DNA from: Jacaranda mimosifolia
Taxonomy: Eukaryota; Streptophyta; Magnoliopsida; Lamiales; Bignoniaceae
Assembly (NCBI GenBank): GCA_018894105.1
Contig: CM032118.1
Span: 36,064,690-36,128,689, forward strand
Length of the DNA: 64,000 nt
Direction of reading: 5' to 3'
Shown: positions 1-10,887 of the stretch, one piece after another
Position numbering within the stretch: the first letter of the stretch is position 1
How the letters are laid out: each line of letters starts with the position of its first letter
Notes under the pieces: model-generated
Seen by the model: only the letters and a program-made list of their open reading frames with translations
Told to the model about the DNA's origin: nothing
Databases searched by the model: none
Position numbers and translations under genes: made by a program

Positions 1-427
1 ACAGAAAGGTCATGACACCGAAGACTGCTTTAACCTGCAGGATGAGATTGAAAGACTGATCAGGCAGGGCCACCTGAAAAAGTATATCGAAGAGCAGGCC
101 AAGCATGAAGAAGGCAGGGCCGACCAGCCTCCCCGTAGAGAAATGTCGACCAGCCCGATGAGAGAAGACAAAGGGAAAAGACCAGCCCAAGACACCCATC
201 CAACCGTTCGAGGAGTTATTGACATGATCGCGGGAGGTCCCACTGGGGGAGATTCCAGGTCCGCAAGGAAGCAGACTCAGAGGAATCTTCAATCAGCTAA
301 GGTCGAGACAGTTTTCCAGTTCTCAACTAGTGCAAAACCAATCTCTTTCACCAACTCTAACCTCGACCACTTGGAAAATAGGGGAGCAGATAGAAAAATA
401 GACTGCCCCATGGTGGTAGCCCTGTAA
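1..427 (+). pseudogene. gypsy gag C-terminal part leading into protease
   Basis: The first residues (GHDTEDCFNLQDEIERLI-like, ending in HLKKYI) match the end of the gag zinc knuckle and the following helix in Tat-type elements. The frame is open from the window edge to a TAA at 425-427 and then continues in the same frame into the protease, so this stop is a point lesion and not a natural gag end. The ATG at 143 is internal and not a real start. In the family this part binds element RNA and packages it into particles. The copy is dead. Confidence 0.75.
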
Positions 428-805
428 ATAGCCAACTTCGAGGTTAGAAAGATATTGGTCGACAATGGCAGCTCCGTGAACATAATCTTCTTGTCTACAT
501 TGAATCGAATGAAGCTAGGGGAACTAAAGTTCAATCAGGTCAGAACGCCACTCGTCGGATTCGGAGGATCCGAGATCATTCCTGAAGGATCCATTAATCT
601 TTCTAGAATATTTGGGCAGGGCGCTCGTAGCAGAACTTTGATAATCAACTACCTGGTGGTCGATGCTCCATTTGCCTACAATGTCATCATTGGTTGACCA
701 GCCCTAAATGACTTCAGAGCCATCGTTTCCACATACCATATGAAGATTAAGTTCCCAACCTCAGCAGGCGTAGGAGAGCTTTTGTGCAATCTGCAGGATG
801 CATAG
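428..805 (+). pseudogene. gypsy aspartic protease remnant
   Basis: In the same frame as gag, the segment carries VDNGSSVNI, which corresponds to the retropepsin active-site loop (D-T/S-G-S). It is followed by the flap region and the hydrophobic YNVIIG motif typical of plant gypsy proteases. The active-site triplet reads DNG here, where the family has DTG or DSG, so the site itself looks altered. A TGA follows YNVIIG near 697 and a TAG lies near 804. The function in the family is cleavage of the gag-pol polyprotein. Confidence 0.75.
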
Positions 806-856
806 CGTTGCTATACCATTTCCATTGAGGCCAATGAACAAAAGAGACGACCTAAG

Positions 857-2280
857 TTGAAGCCCTCGGGGGACGCCCCTGTAGCGAAACCCAAGGAGGA
901 GCCTGCATCTAAGAAGATGAAGTTAGAGGACACTAGGGTCAAGCAAGTTGGGGAGTTCAAAACAATCGAGCTAGAGCCAGGAAGCCCCAACAAAACCACT
1001 CAGGTCGGGAGCGATATGGGCGATCGCCTGGAATGCCTCACGGTCGAGTTCCTCCGACAAAACATTGATATATTTGCTTGGAAAGTGTTCGACCTCCAGG
1101 GGATCGACCCTAATGTTATCGTCCATCGACTCAGGGTCGACCCCGCCCATAAACCAGTGAGACAAAAGACTAGAACCTTTAATGCTGAGATAACCCAAAT
1201 CATCGAGGAAGAGGTCAACAAGCTTTTAGAGGCAGGATATATCGTAGAAATTCAATACCCCTCTTGGCTTTGTAATGTAGTGCTAGTCCCCAAGAATGAG
1301 GAAAAATGGCGAATGTGTAATGATTTCACTGATTTGAATAAAGCTTGCCATAAGGATCCTTACCCCTTGCCTCGTATAGATTTATTAGTGGATTCTACTG
1401 CTGGATGTGAATTGTTGAGCATGTGGATGCCTTCCAAGACTATTATCAAATATTTATGGCACCTGAAGACAGGGACAAGACCTCTTTTGTCGTCCCCAAT
1501 GGTGTATATTGCTTTTTGGTCATGCCTTTCGGGCTCAAAAATGCGGGAGTGACATACCAAAGATTGGTCAACTTTATGTTCAAAAAAGAAATTGGAAGGT
1601 CGATGGAAGTTTACGTCGACGACATGAAAATGAAAACCGCGAAGGCCGGAGACCACCTCACCGACCTTGACCACACATTTTCCATTTTAAGGGCATTCGG
1701 CATGAAACTCAACCCCAATAAGTGCACATTCGGAGTCCGTGGGGGCAAGTTCCTGGGATATATGGTCAGCCAAAAGGGGATTGAGGCAAACCCACATAAA
1801 ATCCAAGCAATATTGGATGTGGCCCTTCTTAGCACTGTTCGAGATGTTCAATGATTGGTCGGGAGAATCATAACCTTAAGCAGATTCATTGCAAGGTTGA
1901 CCGACAAGAGCCCCCATTTCTTCAAAATACTCAGAAACGCCAAGAAATCGGGGTTTCAATGGACTCAGCAATGCGATCAGGCCTTAGTTGAGCTCAAGCA
2001 ATATTTGTCTTCGCCGCCCATGCTCGCCAAACCCGACCTGGGAGAAGTGTTGCAACTTTACTTGGTTGTATCCGCTGATTCGATCAGCTCAGTTTTAACA
2101 TCGACCAAAGATGGAACTCATCGCCCGGTATATTATTGCAACAAAGCCTTACATGGTCCCAAACATAACTATCTTGAGATTGAGAAGTTTGCTCTCGCCC
2201 TAGTTACTGTTGCAAGAAAGCTTCGACCTTACTTTCAATCACACGCCATCGTGGTGTTGATGAATCAACTATTGAAGTAG
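857..2280 (+). pseudogene. gypsy reverse transcriptase and RNase H, frameshifted
   Basis: The first part (857 to about 1420) has the linker and palm entry, with WRMCNDFTDLNKAC and DPYPLPRID. A -1 shift near 1410-1425 moves the frame. The second part has MPFGLKNAG and the catalytic box YVDDM (near 1612-1626), then the thumb and the first RNase H region (up to 2280). Stops interrupt it at about 1852-1854 (TGA) and 2278-2280 (TAG). The catalytic aspartates of the RT box are intact, but the frameshift lies upstream in the palm. The family copies element RNA to cDNA. Confidence 0.85.
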
Positions 2281-2790
2281 GTGTTGTCGAAGCCCGACAC
2301 TTCAGGTCGACTCACCAAATGGGCTATTGAACTCGGAGAGTTCGACATCACATTCCAGCCCTGAACTGCCATCAAAGCACAGGTCCTGGCCGACTTCATT
2401 GTCGAAACACTCGACCTTCTGAGTCAAAAGCTAAAGGAATATGATTTCGCAATAAAGCTCAACTTCCCGGTCACCAACAATGAAGCAGAATATGAGGCTC
2501 TTATCACAGGAATGCGCATGGTCATAGATCGCGGCGTCGAGCAGCTTGTAGTGATCATTGATTCCCAGCTGGTTGCGGAGCAGATGGGAGGTAATTTTGA
2601 GGCTAAAGAGGCCAGGATGACCCAATATTTGGCCGAAGTCAAACAATTGCAGTGATCATTCAAGAATTTTAGCATGAGCCAGGTCCCCTGAATAGAGAAT
2701 GAACGAGTAGACGCGTTGTCAAAGCTAGCCAACTGGACCAAAGGCACCAGGGAAAGAACTATAACGTTCCTAGTGGCCAACAAACCTTGA
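2281..2790 (+). pseudogene. second RNase H-like domain of Tat element, partly deleted
   Basis: The frame reads through several stops and contains NNEAEYEALITGMRM, the glutamate helix of an archaeal-type RNase H, followed by a DSQLV segment and a DALSKLA end. This second RNase H after the ordinary one is known from the Tat lineage. The stretch that should hold the first catalytic aspartate (before NNEAEYEAL) is missing: the sequence jumps from the end of the linker directly to the strand before the helix. I infer an internal deletion near 2410-2450. TGA/TAG stops lie near 2362, 2653, 2689 and 2788. Confidence 0.65.
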
Positions 2791-2820
2791 ATCCACGACG
2801 CTGATCATAGTCTCGTCGGA

Positions 2821-3837
2821 TTGGTCGAAGAGACAACTCCATCCTGGCAACAGCCAATCAGGCTTTACCTTAGTCAGGGAACCTTGCCCGACGACGAAAA
2901 GAAAGCATGCAGGCTTAGACAGTTGGCAGCCAAGTTTGCACTCGATGACCACAGGCAAGTCTATAGGAGGTCAATATCAGGGGCCCCACTGAAATGCCTA
3001 ACACCCGAAGAGGCAAGCAAGGTGCTACAAGAGATTCACGCAGGCATCTGCGGCAACCATTCCGGTGGTCGATCTCTGGCACACAAAGTTATCCGTTACG
3101 GTTGCTTTTGGCCCATGCTATTGCAAGACTCAGTCGACTATGCCAAAAAATGCCAGTTATGCCAGATCCACTCAAGCATACCGCACCAGCCAGCCACGTC
3201 AATGGTCGATGTTCAGATAACTTGGCTATTCGACCAGTGGGGTATTGACATAGTTGGGTCTCTTCCAAAGACATCTGGTCAACGTAAGTTCATCATTGTG
3301 GCAGTCGAGTACTTTACCAAATGGGTAGAAGCCGAAGTAGTTCCGAAGATCATCGATGCGACTATTAAGACTTTCATCTGGAAGAATATAATATGTCAAT
3401 TCGACTTGCCCAAAGTCCTGATTTTAGACAATGGCACTCAGTTCCAAAGTAAGAGCACAAGAAAATGGTGCGATGCACTGGGTGTCAACCAACACTTCAC
3501 ATCGGTAGGAAACCCCTAGGCCAACGGCCAGACATAGGTCACGAACATAACAATTTTGGATCACCTCAAGGCTCGAATAGCTGGCACAGGGGCTAGTTGG
3601 GCAGACGACCTCCCAAGGGTCTTGTGGGCATATAGGACCACACCCCGAACAGCCACGGGTCGCAACCCGTACAACTTGGTCTATGGATCTGAAGCAGTAA
3701 TTTTGTCGGAACTGATCCAGCACACAGCTCGAGTAATACACTATAATTCGGTCAGAAACCCGACGGAGAGAACCATGGACCTAATCATTGCTAACGAATT
3801 GCGCCACACAACCTACAACACAATGCAGCGATACTAG
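2821..3837 (+). pseudogene. gypsy integrase remnant
   Basis: The zinc-binding N-terminus is visible as H-x3-H type residues around GNHSGG, with CQLCQIH about 30 residues later. The catalytic core has WGIDIVG (first Asp) and ILDNGTQF (second Asp). The third acidic residue should fall in the segment after NGQT, where there is a TAG at about 3535, and another TAG precedes it near 3520. The core then continues with WADDLPRVLWAYRTT, typical of plant gypsy integrases. A further TAG is near 3836. The element could not integrate by its own enzyme. Confidence 0.85.
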
Positions 3838-3843
3838 TCAAAA

Positions 3844-4074
3844 ATGGCGAAGCGTTACAACAAGACTGTACGACCCCAGTCATTCAAGGTTGGCGACCTA
3901 GTCGTCAAAAAAGTGGAAGTATCAAAGAATGTGGGAAAACTCGATCCAAAGTGGGAAAGACCTTATTCAGTGACTAAAATGTCAAAAAACAATGCATATC
4001 AACTAACAAACGCGGCAAGCAACGAATTGCCACGACCTTGGAATGCCATAAACCTAAAAAAGTTCTATGTATAA
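3844..4074 (+). pseudogene. gypsy integrase C-terminal end
   Basis: This segment is in frame with the integrase core and reads RYNKTVRPQSFKVGDLVVKKV, then PKWERPYSVTKM and an end at LKKFYV. This is the usual GPY/F-like C-terminal module of plant gypsy integrases without a chromodomain. The stop at 4072-4074 is likely the natural pol end. No chromodomain follows, which fits Tat and not chromoviruses. Confidence 0.7.
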
Positions 4075-4162
4075 ACGGCCATTGGCCTCCTTTGTATTGC
4101 CCAACAACAATAAAAGTTTTAACAAACTTTGGAAACATAGGACTTGCACAAATCATCTCCTC

Positions 4163-4440
4163 GTAGTCGATCCTGTAGTCGACTAAGCAGGCTTCGAGCC
4201 AATAAGGCGAGGCTCCTCAGCCAATACCAAACCATCGATCCCGTAGTCGACTAAGCAGGCTTCGAGCTAATAAGTTGAGGCTCCTCGGCCAAGATCAAAT
4301 CGTCGACCCCGTAGTTGACTAGACTAAGCAGGCTTTGAGCCGTCAAGTCGAGGCTCCTCAGCCAAGACCAAACAATGGACCCCGCAGTCGACCAAGCGGC
4401 CCTCGAGCCGCCCTACTAGGCTTCTCAGCTATTTCTCCAT
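4163..4440. repeat. Tandem repeat of about 68 bp, roughly four copies
   Basis: The phrase GTAGTCGACTAAGCAGGCTT recurs at 4175 and 4243, and in variant form at 4311 and 4384. This gives spacings of 68, 68 and 73 bp; the last is longer because of a short AGACT duplication. Each unit also carries GAGGCTCCTC. It lies just after the pol stop, between pol and the antisense ORF. Short tandem repeats in this position are common in Tat-type elements. Confidence 0.8.
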
Positions 4441-5129
4441 CACCGACCCGCACGTCGACCACGTCGTTTTAGGGTTGCTAAGTCGAAGTCCACCAACCCA
4501 TACTAACTAGTCGGCCTCGTTCCCGTCAAATTATTGCAAGTTTATTATCCATTATTGGATGATCACCCATGTAGTCGCAGAATTACTTAAAAATCTATCA
4601 TTAAGCGATTACTTCACCTAACCTGGCAACCCGTACAGCGGTCTGCAATTCTAAAAGTTGACAACTTTTTCAATTAAATCGTGCCCACCAGATGGCGGTT
4701 CACCATCTCACCTTAGTCATATCGTGTATTATTTACAATCTACTCGACAAGATCCTTGAATTAACCTTAGCTAAGTGCAAAAGCCATATACGCAACAAAA
4801 TAAAGACAGCTAAAGTAAAAAGGGCAACAAAACTTGCTAAGAAACGGAAAACATTCGTTTGCAAATCAGCCAGACTGAACCAAAGTACAATGCCTCATCG
4901 AGACACTTCCATTATACATCAACAAAAAGGAAAAAGCTACAATAACTAGATAGCTGCAGGCTCAGCTCGATCCGGCACCCTCATCACCACCCGCTCGAAC
5001 ACCCTTCTCAATGGCTTGCTCGAGCTCGTCACTCGAGGGAATGGCTATCGGCATGGGCTCTGGCAGGGCAACGGCAATAGGCACAGTGGCGGTTGCTAGT
5101 TGGGACGGACCAACCGCATCGTTGAGAAA
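4441..5129. other. Untranslated part of the gypsy element
   Basis: Low-complexity element sequence between the tandem repeats and the antisense ORF. An 85-codon + strand frame at 4692-4949 has no recognisable features and I do not regard it as a gene. The stretch 4980-5129 is the 3' flank of the antisense ORF. Confidence 0.5.
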
Positions 5130-6992
5130 TCACCTATTTGGACGAGAAAAGTAAGCCGCCGCGTCAACCTCCCCCTCATTGACCTCGAAAGCTAAGTCGC
5201 TGGAGAACTCAAACTCTTGGGCAACCGCCTTCAGCCTTTGCTCGATCTCGGCCCGCCTCCTTTGTTCATCTGTCAAAGAGGTCGATGGCGGAGCTTCCGC
5301 GACACCCACTGCCACAGTTGCTTCAGGGGCCCCACACTTAGCTCCGCCATCATCCTCGGGATAAGGTTGTAACCGCTCATCAAGTAGGTGGCTGAGGCGG
5401 TGTCTATCTTCTGGTCGAAAAGTATAGCCCAGAAAGTGCCGCTGCTTAAGGGCCTTGTCGAAGGAAGTGCGGGTGTCGTCTAGAGCAAACACAACGCTCG
5501 CATCCTGGAACGCCGGGCTCAACATGAACTGCTGCACTGCCTCCCTATGCATCAACTTAAGTATATGGTAGAACTCAGTATGAGCCTCGTCCGGACCAAC
5601 ATTTTGGCCCGCAGTTCGACTAGAATTGAAGGCGACCTGCCCATCCAGTCGCGCCTTCTTTAGCAACTCGTCCATCTTCGTCCTCTCCTGGATGGAAGCA
5701 ACCAGCTGGTCATCCCTTAGCTGGAGCTGCTTGTTCAGCTCCCTGACCTGCTTAGCGAGCTCATCAACCCTCATTTGTGAAGACTCGAGCCAAGCCTTCA
5801 GAGTCTCCGCGTCCCTACCAGCTTCCAGCTGCTCCCGATCAACCGGGGCCAACTCCGACCTCCTATAAAAGTTATACCCCAGCTGGCCGACCTGAAAGAC
5901 AACGCCGTTAATGAGGGTACTGACAATCGACCAGTATGTAGTAACATAGTAAACTTGGATAAAACCTTACCATGTTGGCGTGATAAGCCAACGCCCGAAG
6001 AGCAGCATCTTGGCTCAACCCTATTATTTTTTTCTGGTCGGCCAGAAACTGACCAGCCATAAGCACTTTCAATGGGGCCACCCCCGCCCGCCCAGTCGTC
6101 TCAATTGAGAGAGAAGTATGAACAATCATGTTCGACTTAGTCCCGAACCTGGGCGATGGCAATTTCGGCAAATGGAACATAATATCGTTCTCTCGGTCCC
6201 CGAATAGGTCGTTTCCCGTCGGTGGAGCCGACCCCACGACCTTCAATTTCCCCTTGTCGGCAGCGGCCCTTTTCGAGGCAGGTCCAACTTGCTCCACTGC
6301 TGCTCTTTTACCCTGGCCCGCAGGGTGCTGCCGGTAGTCGCAACGGGTCGAGCCAGCGATGATGTTGGTGAAGGTGTAGGCGTCACGGCCTCTTGATGAG
6401 GCGCCTCGATCACAACGGCCGCTCAACGAGCCGCAGTAGCCTGACAGCGTTGTTGGTTCCTCTTTGCTCTCGTCAGAGCCTCGACCCTCGAACGGTTCAT
6501 GATTTCCTCGTGATCTGCCAAACGGTAAAACGACAAAGGTCAAAATCGAGCACAAAGATGGAAAAATAAAAAAATTAAAAGAAGCACAGTCTACCTAGTT
6601 GGTCATCCATAGGCAAATCTAACGAAGGTATTGGGCCAGGTCGAGGTAAGGTTACCTGGCATTTCGACATGCCCCATCCACCAGCCCCGAGGAATATTGA
6701 AACCCCCAGCGACCCGAACAAACAGATACCATTCTTTCCATTCTTGGCCGGAAGAGGAAGCGGGGGTCACAAGGAATTTACGGCGCGGTCGAGCAGTCAA
6801 ATAGTAAAAGCCCGACTTGTCGGTGCTACCCGACTTGCGGGACATTGGAAGATGAAAAAGGTTCGAAAAATTCTCAAAGTTGGCTGCCTGGTCGAATAGG
6901 TGCATTAAGATAATGAAGCTATAGATGATCAAGAAATAATTGGGAAGTAATTGGGTTATACACACATGCAAACCCCTAAGCAGGTCGACCAT
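5130..6992 (-). pseudogene. Tat-type antisense ORF (aORF), three exons
   Basis: Reading the minus strand, exon 1 (about 6992-6595) contains a Trp-rich block with SGQEWKEWYLFVRVAGG and WWMGHVEMPG, as in the N-terminal half of plant transposon antisense proteins. A CTAG/GTAG donor at 6594 and CAG acceptor at 6515 lead to exon 2 (6514-5971), which ends ALRALAYHANM. A second intron (5970-5892, GT..AG) joins to exon 3 (5891-5130), a 240-residue coiled-coil region with RVDELAKQVRELNKQL and an acidic C-terminus. Exon 1 needs a frame change before its donor, and exon 2 has a probable frameshift near a TGA around 6440, so this copy looks decayed. Function in the family is unknown. Antisense ORFs between pol and the 3' LTR are described for the Tat lineage. 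The splice sites are my placement. Confidence 0.6.
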
Positions 6993-7540
6993 CTAAGCAC
7001 TTAAAGGAAACCTAAGACCACATCTAAAGGTGTCCTCAAAAACAGTGATACAACTTGAGGGGAGATGATGCATTCGACCAGAGACCCCAGGGGTCAGTAG
7101 TTCGAATTCAGCAGAAATATGGCATAACTGCCTAAGACACCTTAAATCGACAGGGTTGATGGTTGACACAATCTCGCTATATTGGTTAAGGGTAAATAGT
7201 CGACCCCGCGAGGGAGGAACCTAATTGGGCCCCGCTTCATCCCCCCCGCGGTCGCCACTCGAGCTGCTAGAACTAGAACTGTCACTCGAGGACTTATTTG
7301 ACTCCCTCGTGGAACCCCCAAGTCGATCCGACTAGGTAGCCTCACTATCTCCCGCTCGACTACTTTCTGAACCAGATAAACCTAACATTATATCAATAAA
7401 GCTAAAGGGCATTGAGAAAGAAAGAAAGCACTTACTGAATCGAAGAGCTAAAAGCAGAAAGTGTTAGCAGCGAATGCGGTTGACTAGGCGCTCGACCAGA
7501 TGCTAAGGCAGTAAAAGTAAAAATATTTATCTTAAAAGAG

Positions 7541-7550
7541 ACTATTTATA
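7541..7550 (-). promoter_or_regulatory. Putative TATA box for the antisense ORF
   Basis: On the minus strand this reads TATAAATAGT, a near-perfect plant TATA box. It faces the antisense ORF, whose first recognisable exon starts about 550 bp downstream. No other minus-strand gene lies between. Assignment to the aORF is inference. Confidence 0.45.
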
Positions 7551-7559
7551 GGAAGGAGT

Positions 7560-8470
7560 AGCGTGGGAATCCTAGTGGTTGTAATAATGCTGTAACCGCT
7601 GCGTCGCCCTACGCGCGCCATGACGTAACCGCCCATTAAATGCGCCAAACCCTAGTCGATTTTCAAAAACCCTCATCGATTTTTGTAATTATCCATCAAG
7701 CTACTTCCCAACGCTTCTTGTCGACCCCTCGTTCAGCCTGGGAAGTGGGAGGACTCATGATATGGGATAGCCTAAGTAACTCGACCCAAACCATGTTGGC
7801 CCAAAGATGCAACGCCAGGCCCAGTCTTGCATCCGAGGCCCATAGGCACGATCGACCAATGTCGACCTCAGTGCTCAACGGCATGTACAGAACTCGTTCG
7901 AGGCCGTAGGTTTTTATGTCGACCTGTGCCACTAAATCGTTCCCCATAACGCAATCAAGTCGATCTTTGGGTCAACTAGGGAGGTCGGAATAGCACAGGG
8001 CCACCTCTGCCGCATTAAATACATTGATAGGCAGCATGCCTCCTCATTAATAGTGCATGTCGCCCCATTACCGCCTGACGCAGCAGGCATTTCAACAGTG
8101 TACTACCCTGCTCTAGAACTTGGGAAGACAGCCACCTGGAATAGCATAAGGAGGGGAGATGACTAATCGCCCCTCATGCAAAGACAAAGGCCCTATCCAC
8201 ACATCAGAGGCATCACAAACAAATCCCCAAGTAGAGAGGGCTATAAATACCCCCATTCCAGCATTTTAAAGGTATGTCATTCTATACTAAAAAGCCCTCG
8301 CTCTGTTGCTCGTCATTTACTCGACCTCATACTAACTTGAGCGTCGGAGAGCCTAAGCCGAGGGCTCCTCGGCTAGCCTGACGTTTGCTCGTGATTGCAG
8401 GACTCAACCCAGGTATCTGAGGGGTTCATTTACTCTACCAGGCAGGTCAATCCACTCAAGCTCCATCCCA
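7560..8470 (+). repeat. Probable 3' LTR region of the gypsy element
   Basis: This non-coding block follows the antisense gene and ends where copia sequence resumes. It contains a TATA box on the + strand at 8242-8249 (TATAAATA), followed about 90 bp later by GAGCGTCGGAG-type sequence common near the R/U5 of Tat LTRs. The exact left end cannot be fixed because the 5' LTR is outside the window. A purine-rich run at about 8150-8160 (AAGGAGGGGAGA) is an alternative polypurine tract and would make the LTR much shorter. Confidence 0.45.
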
Positions 8471-8487
8471 ATCCATTTTTATACAGT

Positions 8488-9359
8488 TTATACCCTCATC
8501 AACTTGTAACCCTTTTGATGTGGAGAATATCCAACAAAGATGCACTTAATAGCTCTAGGATCTAGTTTACCCCGATGATGTTGATGGACATGGACAAAAG
8601 CAATGCACCCGAACATTTTGAAAGGGCTGCTGGAAATGAGTGATGTATTTGGGAAAGAGTTAAGTAACATTTGACAAGGAGTTTGAAATTTTAAGGTCCT
8701 CGAGGGCATTCTATTGATTAAATAAGCAGATGTGAGAATGGCATCACCCCAATAAAGACTTGGTGTATGAGAGGAAAACATAAGGGCTCGGGCAACTTCA
8801 AGTGTGTCTGTTTTTCCTTTCTGCAATGCCATTCTGTTGGGGTGTGTTGACACAAGAGCTTTGGTGGATTATGCCTTGTTTGGCTAGATAATCACCTAGA
8901 CTTAATTTAAAGTACTCCTTAGCGTTGTCTGTTCTAAGGACTTTTATTGTGGTCTGGAATTGATTTTGAATCATGGTATTGAACTTTTGGAATATTTGGC
9001 TCACTTCAGATTTTTTCTTTCATGAGGAAGACCCAAGTAAGTCTAATGTGATCATCTATGAAGGACACAAACCAACGAGATCCAGTAATAGCTTTTACCC
9101 TAGATGGTTCCCACACATCACTGTGTATAATTGAAAAAGAATTAGATGGCTTGTATGAATGACTAGGATATATATGCCAGGTATGTTTAGAGAATTGGCA
9201 TATCTCACACTGAAAATCACTTGGTCTTTTATTGGTAAATAAAGAAGGAAACAACTTTTCAAGGTACATAAAGTTTGGGTGTCCTAGTCTATAATGCCAT
9301 AACATAATATTAGTAGAAGAAATAGGATCAAGGTAGTTTTGGGGCTGACTTTGTGACAT
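8488..9359 (-). pseudogene. copia integrase (GAG-pre-integrase and core), broken
   Basis: The minus strand gives a pre-integrase zinc motif (H-Y-R-L-G-H with CEICQFSKH). The integrase core has acidic residues in HSDVW, RTDNA and GIAERK, so all three catalytic positions (D, D, E) are present. A stop near 9006 and frame changes near 9005 and 8800 break it. The last part (8853-8488) is the region after the core, ending in CIFVGYSPHQKGYK, where similarity ends at the gypsy junction. Confidence 0.85.
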
Positions 9360-9389
9360 AAAACTGTTGGTCTTAGGTGGCCTTATTCC

Positions 9390-9740
9390 CTATTTATTTA
9401 GAACTTTGAGGAGATAGAGACCTGAACACAACTCAGCATTGCCAATCGTTCTTCTCGAATCCAAGTCCTGAAATTCACAAGAAAATTTTGAAAATTTAGT
9501 AACACAATTCTGCTCTTCCGTAAGTTTGCTAAATGATAATAAGTTACAATCTAGACTTGGAACCAGTAGAACTGAATGGAGAGTCAGGTTGTCTGAGATT
9601 TTAACAGAACCTACTCTAGCTATTTTTGATTGAGATCCATCTGCTATTCTTACTATCAAATTCTCATAGGACGGGCTTAAAGATTCAAATAAAGTTTCAT
9701 CACCTGTCATATGGTCAGTTGCCCCAGAATCCACTATCCA
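9390..9740 (-). pseudogene. copia aspartic protease
   Basis: The minus-strand frame begins at the active-site region WIVDSGATDHMTG-like (seen as DSGATDHM) and continues with the usual ISDNLTLHSVLLVPSLDCNLLS pattern of copia proteases. It stops before the pre-integrase region near 9390. DSG at the catalytic site is intact. It is in the same frame as gag and the start of integrase. Confidence 0.85.
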
Positions 9741-9992
9741 TGAAATTCTCTCTCCATTTCTAACATTAAGAGCATAAGCACATTTACCTTTGTGGGCTAA
9801 GGATGCAACCCCTGATTCAGTAGGAGCTGATGATGTAATATGAGCTTGGCTGATTAATTTCTAGAGTATTTCCAGTTGTTCCTTGCTGAATGCTGAGGGT
9901 TCAATCTTTGTGGTTGTTGCCGCATTTCCACGGTTGTCTTTGTTGCCTAAGAATCGAGAAGGTTTCCAATCCAAGGGTTTTCCATGGATCTT

Positions 9993-10860
9993 CTAGCAAT
10001 TTTCACGAGTGTGGCCAGTTCGTCGGCAATAATCACACCAAGGACGCCCCTTCTTGCTATTGTTGGAAGGTTGACTGCCACGAGCTGCAAGAGCTGAGCT
10101 TTCTGCTAAATTGCTGGAAGGATTCTGCACTCCCATCATCACCTTTTTCCTGTACTCTTCTCTGCAGACTTCTGAAAATACTTCTCTAATATTTGGCAGT
10201 GGTTTTTGGCCCAGAATTCTTCCACGCACTTCATCCAAATTTTTGTCAAGCCCAATAAGAAACTTAGAAATTCGCTTCTTTTCCACAATCTTCTTATAGT
10301 TGATTCCATCATCTAGGCAACTCCATTCAATCTCTTCGTACTTGTCAAGTTGCTGCCAATACTTGGTAAGAGTGTTGAAATATTCGGTCACCGACATATC
10401 TCCTTGCCTCAAATCATGAAGGATACTCTCCACCTCAAACAACACTGAATTATTTTCATTGTTTGAGTAAGTTTCTCTCACAGGCCCCCATATTTCTTTG
10501 GCTGTTTCATAAAGAAGGAAATTTTCTCCAATGTCATTGTTCATGGAATTTATCAGCCATGACATTACCATGTTATTTGAAGCCTTCCACGCTTTGCAAC
10601 GTGGATCATTTCTTTGAGGAGGAACATCAGCACTAGTAATGAAATCATCTTTCCCTTTGCTGCAAATAAACATCATAACTGATTGGCTCCATTGTAGATA
10701 GTTGTTTCCATTTAATTTGTGCCCAGTGATGGGAAGTAGACTTCCTTCAAAACCTCCATTATTGCTGGAAATGATTGGTTATTGGCTTGATATGACTTCA
10801 AAATACGTGGGTGAAGTTCTTCTTTTAGTCGTCATTGAGAACTTTAAGAAATACTGAAAC
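9993..10860 (-). pseudogene. copia gag (UBN2 type) with zinc knuckle
   Basis: The readable frame 10676-9993 has the retroviral-type gag core (WLINSMNNDIGENFLLYETAKEIW) and ends with a zinc knuckle CDYCRRTGHTRENC (C-x2-C-x4-H-x4-C). The frame can be followed further upstream to about 10840, where MTTKRRTSPTYFEVISS-like sequence starts but is interrupted by a TAA near 10780. The copy is therefore non-functional. Confidence 0.8.
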
Positions 10861-10874
10861 TTGGTTTCAAAGAT

Positions 10875-10887
10875 GGCTCTGATGCCA
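10875..10887 (-). other. Primer-binding site, initiator tRNA-Met type
   Basis: The minus strand reads TGGCATCAGAGCC directly next to the LTR end. The usual plant copia primer site is TGGTATCAGAGCC, so it differs by one base. This fixes the LTR/internal boundary and the element's orientation. Confidence 0.85.

Larger units (their letters stand above)
1..8490 (+). mobile_element. Ty3/gypsy retrotransposon, Tat-type, degraded, left end outside window
   Basis: Translated + strand fragments run in the order gag zinc-knuckle end, aspartic protease, reverse transcriptase, RNase H, a second RNase H-like segment, and integrase. They are followed by an antisense ORF and an LTR-like region with a TATA box. 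Protease before RT and integrase last is the Ty3/gypsy order. The extra RNase H and the antisense ORF before the 3' LTR are known marks of the Tat lineage (Ogre/Retand relatives). The coding part stays in one frame from the left edge to about 1420, then shifts once and stays in the second frame to 4074. About a dozen in-frame stops make it non-functional. The right boundary (about 8455-8490) is placed where the copia reading frame resumes. The 5' LTR lies to the left of the window. Confidence 0.85.

Noticed and set aside
4692..4949. 85-codon + strand frame in the gypsy 3' part
   Set aside because: Basic, low-complexity composition, no family resemblance, and it lies in the untranslated part of the element.
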